A stretch of 64,000 bases of DNA from JAHECW01 sp964641415 (lineage in GTDB: Bacteria; Acidobacteriota; Thermoanaerobaculia; Thermoanaerobaculales; Sulfomarinibacteraceae), in contig CAZXMW010000014.1 in the NCBI GenBank assembly GCA_964641415.1, forward strand, positions 1-64,000, given 5' to 3'. The notes beneath the pieces are model-generated. The model did no database searches. It saw nothing but the letters and a program-made list of their open reading frames with translations, and had not been told where the DNA came from. Shown here piece by piece: positions 25,169-33,574 of this stretch. Position 1 is the first letter of the stretch. Every line of letters begins with the position of its first letter. A program made the position numbers and the translations under genes.

Positions 25169-25804
25169 TCACCATGCCTTCCAGTCGGCGGAGCCGGGGG
25201 CCCTCGGGACGGCCGCCTGGACCGCCACCCGCTCCGGGGGCTCGAGATCGCCGCGTTCGCCGAGCGCCGCCGCCAGCCGGCGACCGCAGTGGTCGAGGAC
25301 CGCGCCGTCGCCGCCGGCCGACGCCATCAATGCGCCGCCCTCGAGAACGGCGACCACGAGCTCGGCAGTCGAACGGCCGTCGGCGCCGAACCAGTCGCCG
25401 ACTCGTGTCACGTACGCCCGGTAGATCTCATCGACACGCCGGCGGGCCGGCTCGTGTCCGGCGCCGAGCTCGCCGGCCAGGGCGCCGATCGGCAGGCCCC
25501 ACCCCGAGTCGTCGCCGGTCACGCGCTCTCGGTAGGCGCTCGCGAGATTCACAACCCGGCCGGCGGCACCCTCGGACAGCCTCTCGATCGGAACGAGCAG
25601 GTCACGGTCGAGCCGCTCGGCGACCGCGTCGAGAACCGCCAGCAGCAGGTCGTCCTTGGTCGAGAAGAAGTGGTAGAAGCTGCCGCTGGTCGCGTCCGCG
25701 TCCCTGATGATCTCGCTGACCCCGGTGCCGGCATAGCCCTGCCGCCAGAAGAGCTCTCCAGCAGTGGCGACCAGCCGATCCCGGGTTGTCGTTCGTCGAG
25801 CCAC
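25169..25804 (-). CDS. TetR-family regulator of the BMC operon
   Basis: 211 residues from GTG. The N-terminal helix-turn-helix is of TetR type: TAGELFWRQGYAGTGVSEII, then SGSFYHFFSTKDDLLLAV. The ligand-binding domain follows. It is the first gene of the BMC operon, four bases before rpiB, and a NemR-like palindrome lies 31 bp upstream of its start, so autoregulation with the whole operon is likely. The inducer might be an aldehyde or sugar phosphate; that is a guess. Confidence 0.9.
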   Translation of the reverse strand: MARRTTTRDRLVATAGELFWRQGYAGTGVSEIIRDADATSGSFYHFFSTKDDLLLAVLDAVAERLDRDLLVPIERLSEGAAGRVVNLASAYRERVTGDDSGWGLPIGALAGELGAGHEPARRRVDEIYRAYVTRVGDWFGADGRSTAELVVAVLEGGALMASAGGDGAVLDHCGRRLAAALGERGDLEPPERVAVQAAVPRAPGSADWKAW

Positions 25805-25834
25805 CTTCGGCCCCCGTGTGTCGTTCCGAATAAC

Positions 25835-25846
25835 TAGAACGGTCTA
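25835..25846. promoter_or_regulatory. putative TetR-family operator
   Basis: TAGAACGGTCTA closely resembles the NemR-type TetR operator (TAGACC-N2-TCTA pattern): four outer bases on each side are perfectly symmetric. It lies 31-42 bp upstream of the TetR start in an A/T-richer patch, with possible -10 boxes (TAGTTAT) beside it on the minus strand. No regulator binding is shown by sequence alone. Confidence 0.55.
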
Positions 25847-26033
25847 TCTACTCCAGGATAAACTCGACAGGAGTCTCTGTCAACCTCCTGGTTCATTCGA
25901 GGGACGAGTGACGACACGACCCTCTTCTGGAGGTATTGCTCTACTGCGGCCAGCATCCGCGAGGAGTGCTCACGATCGGGCGCCTCGGAATCGGACCGAT
26001 TCTCCGGCCGGTGTGCGCCGGGAGCGCTGAGCG

Positions 26034-27389
26034 TCACCCCTCGTGCACCCGCCGGGTGAAGAACATGGTGGCCGCGAGCGCGACGACGAGCAGCACGGTG
26101 CCGCCGAGCAAAGCGTAGTCCTCTGCCTGGAGGATCAGGTAGAGGACGGCGTAGACCGCCGACAGCACGGCGCCGACCACCGCGGCGGTGGTACGGCCGA
26201 GAATCGCGGCGCAGTACAGGGTGTTGAGCCCAACCACCGTCGACGCCGCGAGCAGGTAGGCCGCGGCGAATCCGATGTGTTCGGCGAGGGCGAGGAGAAC
26301 CAGGAAGAACAGCGCCAGAGCCACCCCGATGAGGAGGAACTGGACCAGGCTCAGCCGCACCTCGGTGGCGTACTCGATGAGCCCGAGGGTGAGGAAGCTC
26401 AGGGCGATGAAGAGCAGCCCGTACTTGACGGCTCGGGTCACCAGGTCATACAGCGCCACCGGCTCGAAGAGCCGGACTCCGGCCGTGATCTCGCCGATCG
26501 CCACCTCGGTGCCGGCAACCCAGACCTGCGGGTACGACCGGTTGAGCAGGGGGATCGTCCACTCGGCCGAAAAACCCTCTTCGGTGACCGTCCGCCCGGC
26601 AGGGAGGACCTCGCCGGAGAAGCTCGGGTGCGGCCAGGTCGAGCGCAGCGACGCCCGCGTGGTCTCGCCGAGGGGCAGGAAGTGCAGGCCGCCGCTACCG
26701 CGGATGACCATCGGCATCGCGAAATCCAGGGTGTCGCCGAGCACCTCGCCGACCAAGAGGTGGAAGCCCCGCTCGACGAGGCCGTCGACGGTGGTGCCCG
26801 GCCGCGGCTGGAGGTTGCCGCCGTTGAGGTCGAAGCCGTCGACCTCGACGATGCCGCGCGGGTCGGTCAGCCCGAAGGCGACCACCGCCCGGTCGAGGTG
26901 GACGGCCTCGAGCCGGTCCTCGGCGCACAGCGACGCCACCGATTGCCCGATGTCTCGAAAAACACCGGCAACCTCGATCTCGGCGGTGTAGATCTGCACC
27001 TCGTAGATGCCGCGCCGACGCAGCTCCGGGCTGAGGTCGCCGTCGTAGCTCAGGGTGTCGGGAAGGATCACGGCACGACGCTCTCTGGTCTCCCAGCGCG
27101 AGGTGCGGCGCTTCTCGCCCTCGGGGGTGATGAACTCGTCCCGGACCTCGAAACGTTCGCTGTACGGCACCACCAGGATCGGGCCCGCGAGCCGCTGGTC
27201 GCCGCTCCACGAGGAGGCGATGTCGGCGACCACACCCCGGTACGTCTCGAACCGATCCCGGACCACCGAGCGCACCATGTCGAGGGGAATGAGCATCACC
27301 AGGGCGAGCAGCGCGACCCCGACCATTCGGGCCGGCCGGCCGAGCTTCGAGATCACGAGCTGCGGAACGGGGCGCGGGTTGGCGGTCAT
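26034..27389 (-). CDS. creD: CreD-like inner-membrane protein
   Basis: 451 residues from ATG at 27389 with TGGAGG upstream. TM1 at about 20-42, then a large periplasmic domain (about 45-315) containing GPILVVPYSER, then five or six TM helices at about 325-445. The layout and phrases such as LFIALSFLTLGLIEY, with LRLSLVQFLLIG-type helices, match CreD (inner membrane protein of the CreBC regulon). CreD's biochemical role is not settled; it is tied to envelope stress and beta-lactam response. No creBC genes are present here. Confidence 0.85.
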   Translation of the reverse strand: MTANPRPVPQLVISKLGRPARMVGVALLALVMLIPLDMVRSVVRDRFETYRGVVADIASSWSGDQRLAGPILVVPYSERFEVRDEFITPEGEKRRTSRWETRERRAVILPDTLSYDGDLSPELRRRGIYEVQIYTAEIEVAGVFRDIGQSVASLCAEDRLEAVHLDRAVVAFGLTDPRGIVEVDGFDLNGGNLQPRPGTTVDGLVERGFHLLVGEVLGDTLDFAMPMVIRGSGGLHFLPLGETTRASLRSTWPHPSFSGEVLPAGRTVTEEGFSAEWTIPLLNRSYPQVWVAGTEVAIGEITAGVRLFEPVALYDLVTRAVKYGLLFIALSFLTLGLIEYATEVRLSLVQFLLIGVALALFFLVLLALAEHIGFAAAYLLAASTVVGLNTLYCAAILGRTTAAVVGAVLSAVYAVLYLILQAEDYALLGGTVLLVVALAATMFFTRRVHEG

Positions 27390-27526
27390 GGCGGCACCTC
27401 CACGGCCCCAGGTTCGCCGCTCGACGCTTCCCAAGCGTGGCCGAACCGTGGCAATCGCCGCTCGCCGTGTGGCGATGTCGTGCCGGCCCCCGACGACCGC
27501 GCTCCGGTCCCGGGTATGCTCGAACC

Positions 27527-28318
27527 ATGAAGTTCGGTCGAGGTCTGTGGTTGGGTACTGCCGCTCTCGTGGTGGCATGCAGCTCGGCGCCGGAGCCCGA
27601 GCTGCCGCCGGCCGAGCGCTTCAACTGGGGCGGGCAGCCGATCCGCTTCGCTCCGGCGCCCGAGGACTGGCGGCGGGAGAAGACCACGGACGGCGGTTGG
27701 CGCGGACTGCGCTTCGTCAAGACGGGCTCGGTAGGCGAGCGCATCCTGATGGCCGAGGCATCCCGCTTCGACGAGCGCGACCGGTGCGCCGAGCTCGACG
27801 ACCTGGTCGCCCGGTGCGCCGAGCTCGAGCGGCGGAGCCTGAGCCGGGAGCTGCCGAAGATGCGATACGACACCAGAAAGCCGCACAACGACTGCGAGGC
27901 GTCGCTCGGTGCTCAGATCAACCAGGCCTTGGACCGGGTTCTCGACGCGGTGCGCCGGGGCGACAATCCGGCCGCCTGCCGCGATCTCGAGATCGCCCGC
28001 GAGCAGGCCGGTTGGATCACGATCTCGCTCGACGACCTCGACCAGGAGGAGCTCGTGGTGTTCCGGACCGGCGATCGGATCCGGGCCGACCAGCTCGAAG
28101 AGGGTCCGCGCAGTCGCTCGAGGGTCGCGGGCGAGCCCGCCGCCCGGCGCGACTACACCTTCGAGCACCGCGGCCACACCTTCATCGGCCGCGAGATCTT
28201 CGTCATGCACAACAACCGGCTCTTCGTCGCCGCGTTCCACGGCCTCGAGGAGAATCTGCCCCTGTTCGACGACATGGTCGGGTCAATCGTGTTCCCGGCG
28301 GGCGCATGCGAGCACTGA
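27527..28318 (+). CDS. lipoprotein, unknown function
   Basis: 263 residues from ATG at 27527. Lipobox TAALVVAC gives Cys18. The mature protein has a beta-rich start (IRFAPAPEDWRREKT), a charged helical middle with four Cys (RCAELDDLVARCAELERR, NDCEASL, AACRDLE), and an end, NRLFVAAFHGLEENLPLFDD, like the last strand and helix of PsbP/DUF1795-like folds. Family not certain. It overlaps the next lipoprotein gene by 13 bp, so they are probably made together. Confidence 0.65.
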   Translation: MKFGRGLWLGTAALVVACSSAPEPELPPAERFNWGGQPIRFAPAPEDWRREKTTDGGWRGLRFVKTGSVGERILMAEASRFDERDRCAELDDLVARCAELERRSLSRELPKMRYDTRKPHNDCEASLGAQINQALDRVLDAVRRGDNPAACRDLEIAREQAGWITISLDDLDQEELVVFRTGDRIRADQLEEGPRSRSRVAGEPAARRDYTFEHRGHTFIGREIFVMHNNRLFVAAFHGLEENLPLFDDMVGSIVFPAGACEH

Positions 28319-29043
28319 TCAGCGCCCCGGTGACGCTCGCGATCCTTGCGATGCTCGCCGGGTGCGGCGGTCGAGCACCAGATCCGGTGGTCGTTGAGAT
28401 CGGCGTGCATCGGGTCACCTTCGTCGTACCGGACGGCTTCGTGCACTACGACCACGGCCGGGAGCACCGGCTCGAGCGCACCGAGGGCGATCTCGTGCTC
28501 ACCGATCTCGGGCCCGCGACCACGGACGGCTACCGCGCGGCCGTGCTCGAGGCGCGCGATCTGTGGCGGCGCGGCCAATCCGACGATGCCGCGTCGCTGC
28601 TGCGCGATCTCGGTCTGTGGCGGGCGGTCCCCGACGAGAGACAACGGGAGGAGCTGTCACAGGCCGTGCACACGGCCGCCATCGGCTCGCCCACGAGTCG
28701 GGCGGAGGACGCCTTCGACACCCTCCTCGCGCACGTCGACGCACTCCCGCCGCCCGACCTCGATGTCTTGGCCGACGCCGCGCTCGGGGACCTCGATCAC
28801 GGCCCCCGGCGCGACATCGAACGCCGGGAGAAGCTCCGGGTCGACGGTCGCGACGCGCGCCGGATCCTGACCTGGCAGCGGCTGACCCACGATTCGAGGC
28901 GTCGGCACGTCTTCGTCCTCAACCGCGGCCACCTGCTGGTCATCCGGTCCGACGTCGGCCGTGACGAGGTGCTGGGACCGGCGCTCGATGAACTCGTCCG
29001 GTCGTTCTCCTTCGCCCCGACCGACGTGGTCAGCGAGGGCTGA
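28306..29043 (+). CDS. lipoprotein, unknown function
   Basis: 245 residues from ATG at 28306, inside the end of the previous gene. Lipobox AMLAGC gives Cys20. The order of elements mirrors the upstream lipoprotein: a beta start (HRVTFVVPDGFVHYDH), a helical middle of about 100 residues, and an end with HLLVIRSDVGRDEVLGPALD. The pair may be distant paralogues, though identity is low. No catalytic motif is visible. It converges with the YCF48 gene and overlaps it by 14 bp. Confidence 0.62.
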   Translation: MRALISAPVTLAILAMLAGCGGRAPDPVVVEIGVHRVTFVVPDGFVHYDHGREHRLERTEGDLVLTDLGPATTDGYRAAVLEARDLWRRGQSDDAASLLRDLGLWRAVPDERQREELSQAVHTAAIGSPTSRAEDAFDTLLAHVDALPPPDLDVLADAALGDLDHGPRRDIERREKLRVDGRDARRILTWQRLTHDSRRRHVFVLNRGHLLVIRSDVGRDEVLGPALDELVRSFSFAPTDVVSEG

Positions 29044-30058
29044 GCCGGAGCAGCGCCTGCGGCCCGTGCTCGGGCCGTTCGCCCACTGCCCAGCCGTGCT
29101 CGTCGTCGAGGACGTGGACCGTCCGGAGCAGCTCGCCCTCGATCTCGTGATCGATCGTCCACCGCTCGCCTCCATCGGTCGTGCCCAGGATCACCGACCT
29201 CGAGCTTCCGCGATCGTTGCCCACCGCCCAGCCGCGGTTCGAATCGACGAACTCGACCGCGCACAGCCGCGACCGGACGCCGCTCGCCTGCCGCCGCCAG
29301 CTTGCGCCTCCGTCAGTCGTGTGGAGAATCGTCCCGCTCTCGCCCACGGCCCAGCCGAGGTTCGGACCCACGAAGGTGATTCCGAGGAGATCCGGCTGAC
29401 CCGTCCCCGTCGGCTGGGTGGCCACCCGCCAACTGCCGCCGCCGTCGGCGGTGGCGAAGATCCGGCCGAACGTTCCGGCGACAAAGCCGCGTTCGGGATC
29501 GATGAAGTGCACGGAGCTGCCCCCGACCTCGCGATCCGCCGTCGCCGGGGCCCAGCTCGCTCCGCCATCGGTGGTTGCGAGAAGGCTGGTGTGGCCGACC
29601 GCCCAGCCGTGCCGGCCGTCGTCGAGGAAGAAGAGATCGAGCAGATGATCGGTGCTCCGCAGTCCTCGCCACGCTACGTGCCACCGTCGGCCTCGATCCG
29701 CGCTGCGAAGAATGACCCCGTGGCTGCCGGCGATGATCCCGGTGAACCGGTCGAGAAAGACGATGTCCGTCAACCGGAAGCCGTGCTTGGCGCGAACGAG
29801 CCCGCTGGAGAAGCTCCAGGTCCGACCGCCGTCGGCGGTGGCGCCGATGATGCCGCCGTCGATGAAGAAGCTCCCGCCGACGATGAAACCCCTGTCCGGG
29901 TCGATGAAAAAGATGCCGTCGTACTCGGCGCGTGTCGACAGCTGCTCGGCCGTCCAACCCCCGGACAGCTCGCCCCGTCCGTCACCGCATCCGCTGAACG
30001 CGGCCGAAGCGCAAACGGCGGCGAGGGTCGCGACCAACCTGCACAGCATTCGGCTCAT
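29030..30058 (-). CDS. YCF48/HCF136-like beta-propeller lipoprotein
   Basis: 342 residues from ATG at 30058, with GGAGAGG upstream. The lipobox is AAFSGC (Cys23). Six or seven repeats follow, each with a GWAVG or GFIVGG strand and a T-DGG-SW turn (for example LLATTDGGASWAPAT), the signature of BNR/YCF48 propellers. The plant and cyanobacterial relatives assist photosystem II assembly; bacterial lipoproteins of this class are common and mostly uncharacterised, so no photosynthetic role is implied. Confidence 0.85.
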   Translation of the reverse strand: MSRMLCRLVATLAAVCASAAFSGCGDGRGELSGGWTAEQLSTRAEYDGIFFIDPDRGFIVGGSFFIDGGIIGATADGGRTWSFSSGLVRAKHGFRLTDIVFLDRFTGIIAGSHGVILRSADRGRRWHVAWRGLRSTDHLLDLFFLDDGRHGWAVGHTSLLATTDGGASWAPATADREVGGSSVHFIDPERGFVAGTFGRIFATADGGGSWRVATQPTGTGQPDLLGITFVGPNLGWAVGESGTILHTTDGGASWRRQASGVRSRLCAVEFVDSNRGWAVGNDRGSSRSVILGTTDGGERWTIDHEIEGELLRTVHVLDDEHGWAVGERPEHGPQALLRLSPR

Positions 30059-30080
30059 GCGTCCTCTCCCGACCTCCAGA

Positions 30081-30097
30081 ATTTGCGCAGCAAATTT
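30081..30097. promoter_or_regulatory. short A/T-rich inverted repeat upstream of the YCF48 gene
   Basis: AATTTGC-GCA-GCAAATT, a 7-bp perfect inverted repeat 23 bp before the YCF48 start, between it and the tauE-like gene. It may be an operator or a weak transcript barrier; there is no U-run. Confidence 0.35.
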
Positions 30098-30129
30098 AAC
30101 AGGAGGGCGCCGCTGTCGCACCGATGGCG

Positions 30130-31035
30130 TCAGAGGAAATCGACGACGTACTTGACCGCAGTGGCGAGGATGACAAAGCACAGCATGACCTTGATGGCGC
30201 GCGACGGGACGTGCTTCTGGATCCGGGCGCCGCAGTACATGCCGGCCGCGCCGCCGAGCCCGAAGAGCAGCCCGAGAAGCCAATCCGGTCCGACCCCGAG
30301 CCAGCTGAAGAAGGCGACCCCCGCCACCGAGGTCACCAGGGTGCCGAGCAGCGCCGCTCCGGCCACGGTGTAGACCGGAAGCCCGAAGACCGAGACGAAG
30401 AACGGCGCCATGATCGCGCCGCCGCCGATCCCGTAGATCCCGCCGGCGACCCCGACGACGAAGGCCAGAGCGGAGATGCCGGGCGTCGAGAACGAGTAGC
30501 GCTCTCCGGCAAAGTCGAACTCGATGCGGCCGAGGCCCCATCGCCGGACCGAAACCACGGGAAGCCCCTCCTCGGTTCGAGCGGCGACCGCTTGCCGGAA
30601 TCGCCCCTCCCCTTGTGTGTCGGCGCCCGGCCGCGCCGCCCGCTGAACCAGCGCGAGCGCCATCCGAACCCCGATCCACAACAGCACACCGGCCGCGAAG
30701 AGCTTGAAGCTCCGCGGGTCCGGCAGGTATCGGATCCGTACCACGGCCCCGATGAGCACACCGGGGAGCGTGGCGACAACCACCACCGCAGCCAGGGGCC
30801 ACACCATCCGGCCTTCGCGGATGTAGCGCCAGACCCCGCTCGGGATGGCGACGATGTTGAACAGATGGTTGGTGGCGCTCACCGACGGCGCGGTGTAGCC
30901 GAGCACGCTGATCTGAAAGGGCAGTAACAAAAAGGCGCCGGACACGCCGCCGGTCGAGGTCACGAACGAGATCGCGAAGGCGATGAGAGGCGGCAGCCAC
31001 GGCGCGACGGTGACACCGGAGACCGTGAACTCCAC
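30130..31035 (-). CDS. TauE/SafE-family sulfite or organosulfonate exporter
   Basis: 301 residues with about eight hydrophobic segments in two halves. The first half has SFVTSTGGVSGAFLLLPFQI and the second GVAGGIYGIGGGAIMAPFFV, the duplicated glycine-rich motif of TauE/SafE permeases. The soluble linker between halves (about residues 135-180) is longer than usual. Family members export sulfite, sulfoacetate or related anions. A small unknown gene ends 14 bp upstream and may be co-transcribed. Confidence 0.85.
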   Translation of the reverse strand: MEFTVSGVTVAPWLPPLIAFAISFVTSTGGVSGAFLLLPFQISVLGYTAPSVSATNHLFNIVAIPSGVWRYIREGRMVWPLAAVVVVATLPGVLIGAVVRIRYLPDPRSFKLFAAGVLLWIGVRMALALVQRAARPGADTQGEGRFRQAVAARTEEGLPVVSVRRWGLGRIEFDFAGERYSFSTPGISALAFVVGVAGGIYGIGGGAIMAPFFVSVFGLPVYTVAGAALLGTLVTSVAGVAFFSWLGVGPDWLLGLLFGLGGAAGMYCGARIQKHVPSRAIKVMLCFVILATAVKYVVDFL

Positions 31036-31049
31036 GACGACCGTCCCGA

Positions 31050-31307
31050 TCAGCGCCCGCCCGGCATCCGCTCGAGACCCAATGCCGGATCGCGATTGAT
31101 GGCTTTGTCCGGGTGTGCCGCCGGCATCCGCTCGGCGACCGCGAGCGCCGCCGGCAGCCGGGTCGGCCGGAAGCGGAGCACGAGGGCGTTGAAAACGACC
31201 CGCCGCCGCCCGCGATCGGTTGCCGGCACGATGGGGCCGCGGACGACCGACCGCCAGCTTCGTCGGAGCATCCCGCCGCCCTGCTGTCCGTCACCCGTCG
31301 TCGCCAC
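31050..31307 (-). CDS. small hypothetical protein
   Basis: 85 residues from GTG at 31307, preceded by a strong AAGGAGG at proper spacing. The product is basic (GMLRRSWRSVVRG and RGRRRVVFNALVLRFRP) with no signal peptide or TM helix. It ends 14 bp before the tauE-like gene on the same strand. No family recognised. The ribosome site is the main evidence that it is translated. Confidence 0.42.
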   Translation of the reverse strand: MATTGDGQQGGGMLRRSWRSVVRGPIVPATDRGRRRVVFNALVLRFRPTRLPAALAVAERMPAAHPDKAINRDPALGLERMPGGR

Positions 31308-31340
31308 CGGCCCTCCTTCGTGTTCGTTGACCATCATACT

Positions 31341-31443
31341 GAGGTTGTGAGGTTGTGAGGTCGTGATGCCATCGCACCGTCGCAAGCGCGCGAAGCCGCC
31401 AAGACGCGGAGGATTCACGATTCACGACACGATCCCACAAGCC
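31341..31443. repeat. imperfect intergenic inverted repeat with CATCGCA core (copy 1)
   Basis: The left arm has tandem GAGGTTGT units (31341-31366) followed by CATCGCA. The right arm (31414-31443) has TCACGATTCACGACACGATC and ends CCACAA. Read in reverse, the right arm gives TTGTGGGATCGTGTCGTGA, which aligns with the left TTGTGAGGTTGTGAGGTCGTGA-type units. This is the most diverged of four such hairpins in the window. Confidence 0.45.
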
Positions 31444-31519
31444 GTCCCCACAATGAGCAATTGTCTCAATTTCAATCGAGAAGATTGTCTAGAATCGTTC
31501 CAGCTCGGGAGGGCTCACG

Positions 31520-32971
31520 ATGAAGTACATCTGCACCGTCTGCAACTACGTGTACGACGAGGACGCCGAGGGCGTGCCCTTCGACGAGCTGCCCGACGAC
31601 TGGACCTGCCCGGTGTGCACCGCCGACACCGAGTTCTTCGAGGCCGAGGGGGGTGAGGGCGACGGCAACGCCTCGCCCGACGGGGACTCCAGCTCGGGAT
31701 CGGGATCGGAGGAAGAAGATCTCGCAAGCTACCTGAGCCAATGGCGGAAGGACAACCATCCACTCGAAGGCGATCTGGCGATGATCCAGGAGATGGCGAT
31801 CACCGGCCGGTCGGTGATCGAGCCCATGCGAACAACCAAACCGGTCATTTCGTGGGACGAGATCCTCGTCCTCGGCGCCCAGCTCGCCACCCTGCCCCGC
31901 AACCAGAACGAGACGGTCTCCACCCGGACCGTGATCGGGCCGAGGGCGGAGGTCCCACTGGTTCTCGAGATCCCGGTCACGGTCAGCCACATGTCCTACG
32001 GCGCCCTGTCGGTCGAGGTCAAGCTGGCGCTCGCCCGCGGCAGCGCCGCCGCCGGCACCGCCATGTGCTCGGGCGAGGGCGGGATCATCCCGGAGAGCCT
32101 GGCTGCGGCCCACCGCTACATCTTCGAGTACGTGCCCAACCGCTACTCGGTGACGCCCGAGAACCTGGCGGCGATCGACGCCGTCGAGCTCAAGATCGGC
32201 CAGTCGGCCAAGCCCGGGCTCGGCGGTCACCTGCCCGGCGACAAGGTCACCGAAGCGATCGCCGAGGTGCGCGGCTTCCCGCCGGGTGAGGACATCATCA
32301 GCCCGGCCCGTTTTCCCGACATCGCGAATGCCGACGACCTCAGGGCCAAGATCGACGAGCTGCGCGAGGCGACCGGCGGAAAGCCGATCGGCGTCAAGCT
32401 CGCGGCGGGCCACATCGAGGCCGATCTCGCCGTGGCGCTGGCCGCCGGACCGGACTTCGTCACCGTCGACGGCCGCGCCGGCGCCACCGGCGCCGCACCC
32501 AAAGCGATCAAGGACGCCGCCGCGATCCCGACCATCTTCGCCCTCGCCCGGGCCCGCCGGGTGCTCGACGACGCCGGCGCAGACGGTGTGTCGCTCATCG
32601 TCACCGGCGGACTGCGGACCTCGTCCGACATCGTCAAGGCGCTGGCCATGGGCGCCGACGCCGTCGCGCTGGCATCGGCGTCGCTCATGGCTGCCGGGTG
32701 CCAGCAGTACCGGATCTGCCACACCGGCAACTGCCCGGTCGGCATCACCACCCAGGACCCGGAGCTGCGCAGCCGCCTCGACGTCGAGAAATCGGCCCGG
32801 CGGGTCGCCAACTTCCTGACCGCCGTGACCCACGAGCTCGAGGAGTTCGCCCGGCTGACCGGTCACAGTGACGTCCACGACCTCTCCATCCGCGATCTCC
32901 GCACCACCAGTGAAGCGATCGCGAGATACACAGCCGTCGCCCACGTCGGCGAGCCCGAAGCCAATCCGTGA
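31520..32971 (+). CDS. rubredoxin fused to glutamate-synthase-type FMN domain
   Basis: 483 residues. Rubredoxin at 1-45 with Cys5, Cys8, Cys30 and Cys33 (CTVC, CPVC). An acidic Ser/Gly linker follows to about 75, then a GltB central domain (FMN barrel) to the end with HMSYGALSVEVKLALARG and the iron-sulfur Cys motif CQQYRICHTGNC near 394-405. The glutaminase domain is absent. In anaerobes such fusions are annotated as glutamate-synthase-like; electron transfer from rubredoxin to FMN is likely, but the reaction is not established. It is followed directly by rubrerythrin, pointing to oxygen or peroxide defence. An A/T-rich region with two TTGTCT repeats lies upstream. Confidence 0.85.
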   Translation: MKYICTVCNYVYDEDAEGVPFDELPDDWTCPVCTADTEFFEAEGGEGDGNASPDGDSSSGSGSEEEDLASYLSQWRKDNHPLEGDLAMIQEMAITGRSVIEPMRTTKPVISWDEILVLGAQLATLPRNQNETVSTRTVIGPRAEVPLVLEIPVTVSHMSYGALSVEVKLALARGSAAAGTAMCSGEGGIIPESLAAAHRYIFEYVPNRYSVTPENLAAIDAVELKIGQSAKPGLGGHLPGDKVTEAIAEVRGFPPGEDIISPARFPDIANADDLRAKIDELREATGGKPIGVKLAAGHIEADLAVALAAGPDFVTVDGRAGATGAAPKAIKDAAAIPTIFALARARRVLDDAGADGVSLIVTGGLRTSSDIVKALAMGADAVALASASLMAAGCQQYRICHTGNCPVGITTQDPELRSRLDVEKSARRVANFLTAVTHELEEFARLTGHSDVHDLSIRDLRTTSEAIARYTAVAHVGEPEANP

Positions 32972-32994
32972 CACCACCCAAGGAGGACCCGATC

Positions 32995-33516
32995 GTGTCG
33001 AAGACCGTTGACAACCTGATGGCCGCGTTCGCCGGCGAGAGCCAGGCGCGCAACATGTACACCTTCTTCGCCAAGGTCGCCCGCAAGGAGGGCTACCACT
33101 ACATCGCGAAAATCTTCGAGGAGACGGCGTTCAACGAGATGCGCCACGCCTGGGACGAGTTCAAGCTCGCCGGCAAGCTCGGCGACACCGCGGCCAACCT
33201 CAGGGAGGCGATCGGCGGCGAGGACCACGAGACCACCAGCATGTACCCCGAGTTCGCCGAGCAGGCCCAGGCGGAAGGCAACAAGGAGGCCGCGATCCTG
33301 TTCCGGATGATCGCCCGGGTCGAGGCCGGGCACCGGGACCGATATCGAAAGCTGCTCGAGATGGTCGAGAACGGCACCGTCTTCAAGCGGGACCAGCCGA
33401 TCCGCTGGAAGTGCTCGGTGTGCGGCTACGTCCACGAGGGAACCGAGCCGCCGGCCAAGTGCCCGTGCTGCAGCCACCCGCGCGAGTACTACGAGCCCGA
33501 GAGCATGGAGCTCTGA
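32995..33516 (+). CDS. rubrerythrin
   Basis: 173 residues from GTG at 32995, where AAGGAGG stands 8 nt upstream; an earlier GTG overlapping the previous stop lacks this. The diiron four-helix domain has ESQARNMYTFFA, ETAFNEMRHA and RVEAGHRDRY. A C-terminal rubredoxin domain follows with CSVCGYVH and CPCCSHP. It reduces hydrogen peroxide using electrons from rubredoxin or a similar donor, which the upstream rubredoxin fusion could supply. Typical of anaerobes and microaerophiles. Confidence 0.95.
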   Translation: MSKTVDNLMAAFAGESQARNMYTFFAKVARKEGYHYIAKIFEETAFNEMRHAWDEFKLAGKLGDTAANLREAIGGEDHETTSMYPEFAEQAQAEGNKEAAILFRMIARVEAGHRDRYRKLLEMVENGTVFKRDQPIRWKCSVCGYVHEGTEPPAKCPCCSHPREYYEPESMEL

Positions 33517-33525
33517 GGCGCGTGT

Positions 33526-33549
33526 GCCCGCCGGCTCGAGCCGGCGGGC
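33526..33549. terminator. palindromic hairpin after rubrerythrin
   Basis: A perfect 24-bp palindrome, two 12-nt halves, GCCCGCCGGCTC then its complement, 10 bp after the rubrerythrin stop. It folds as a 10-bp G/C stem with a TCGA loop. A weak TTT follows seven bases later. Likely a terminator between two convergent genes. Confidence 0.65.
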
Positions 33550-33574
33550 GATGGGTTTCAGACTCCGAGCGGTC

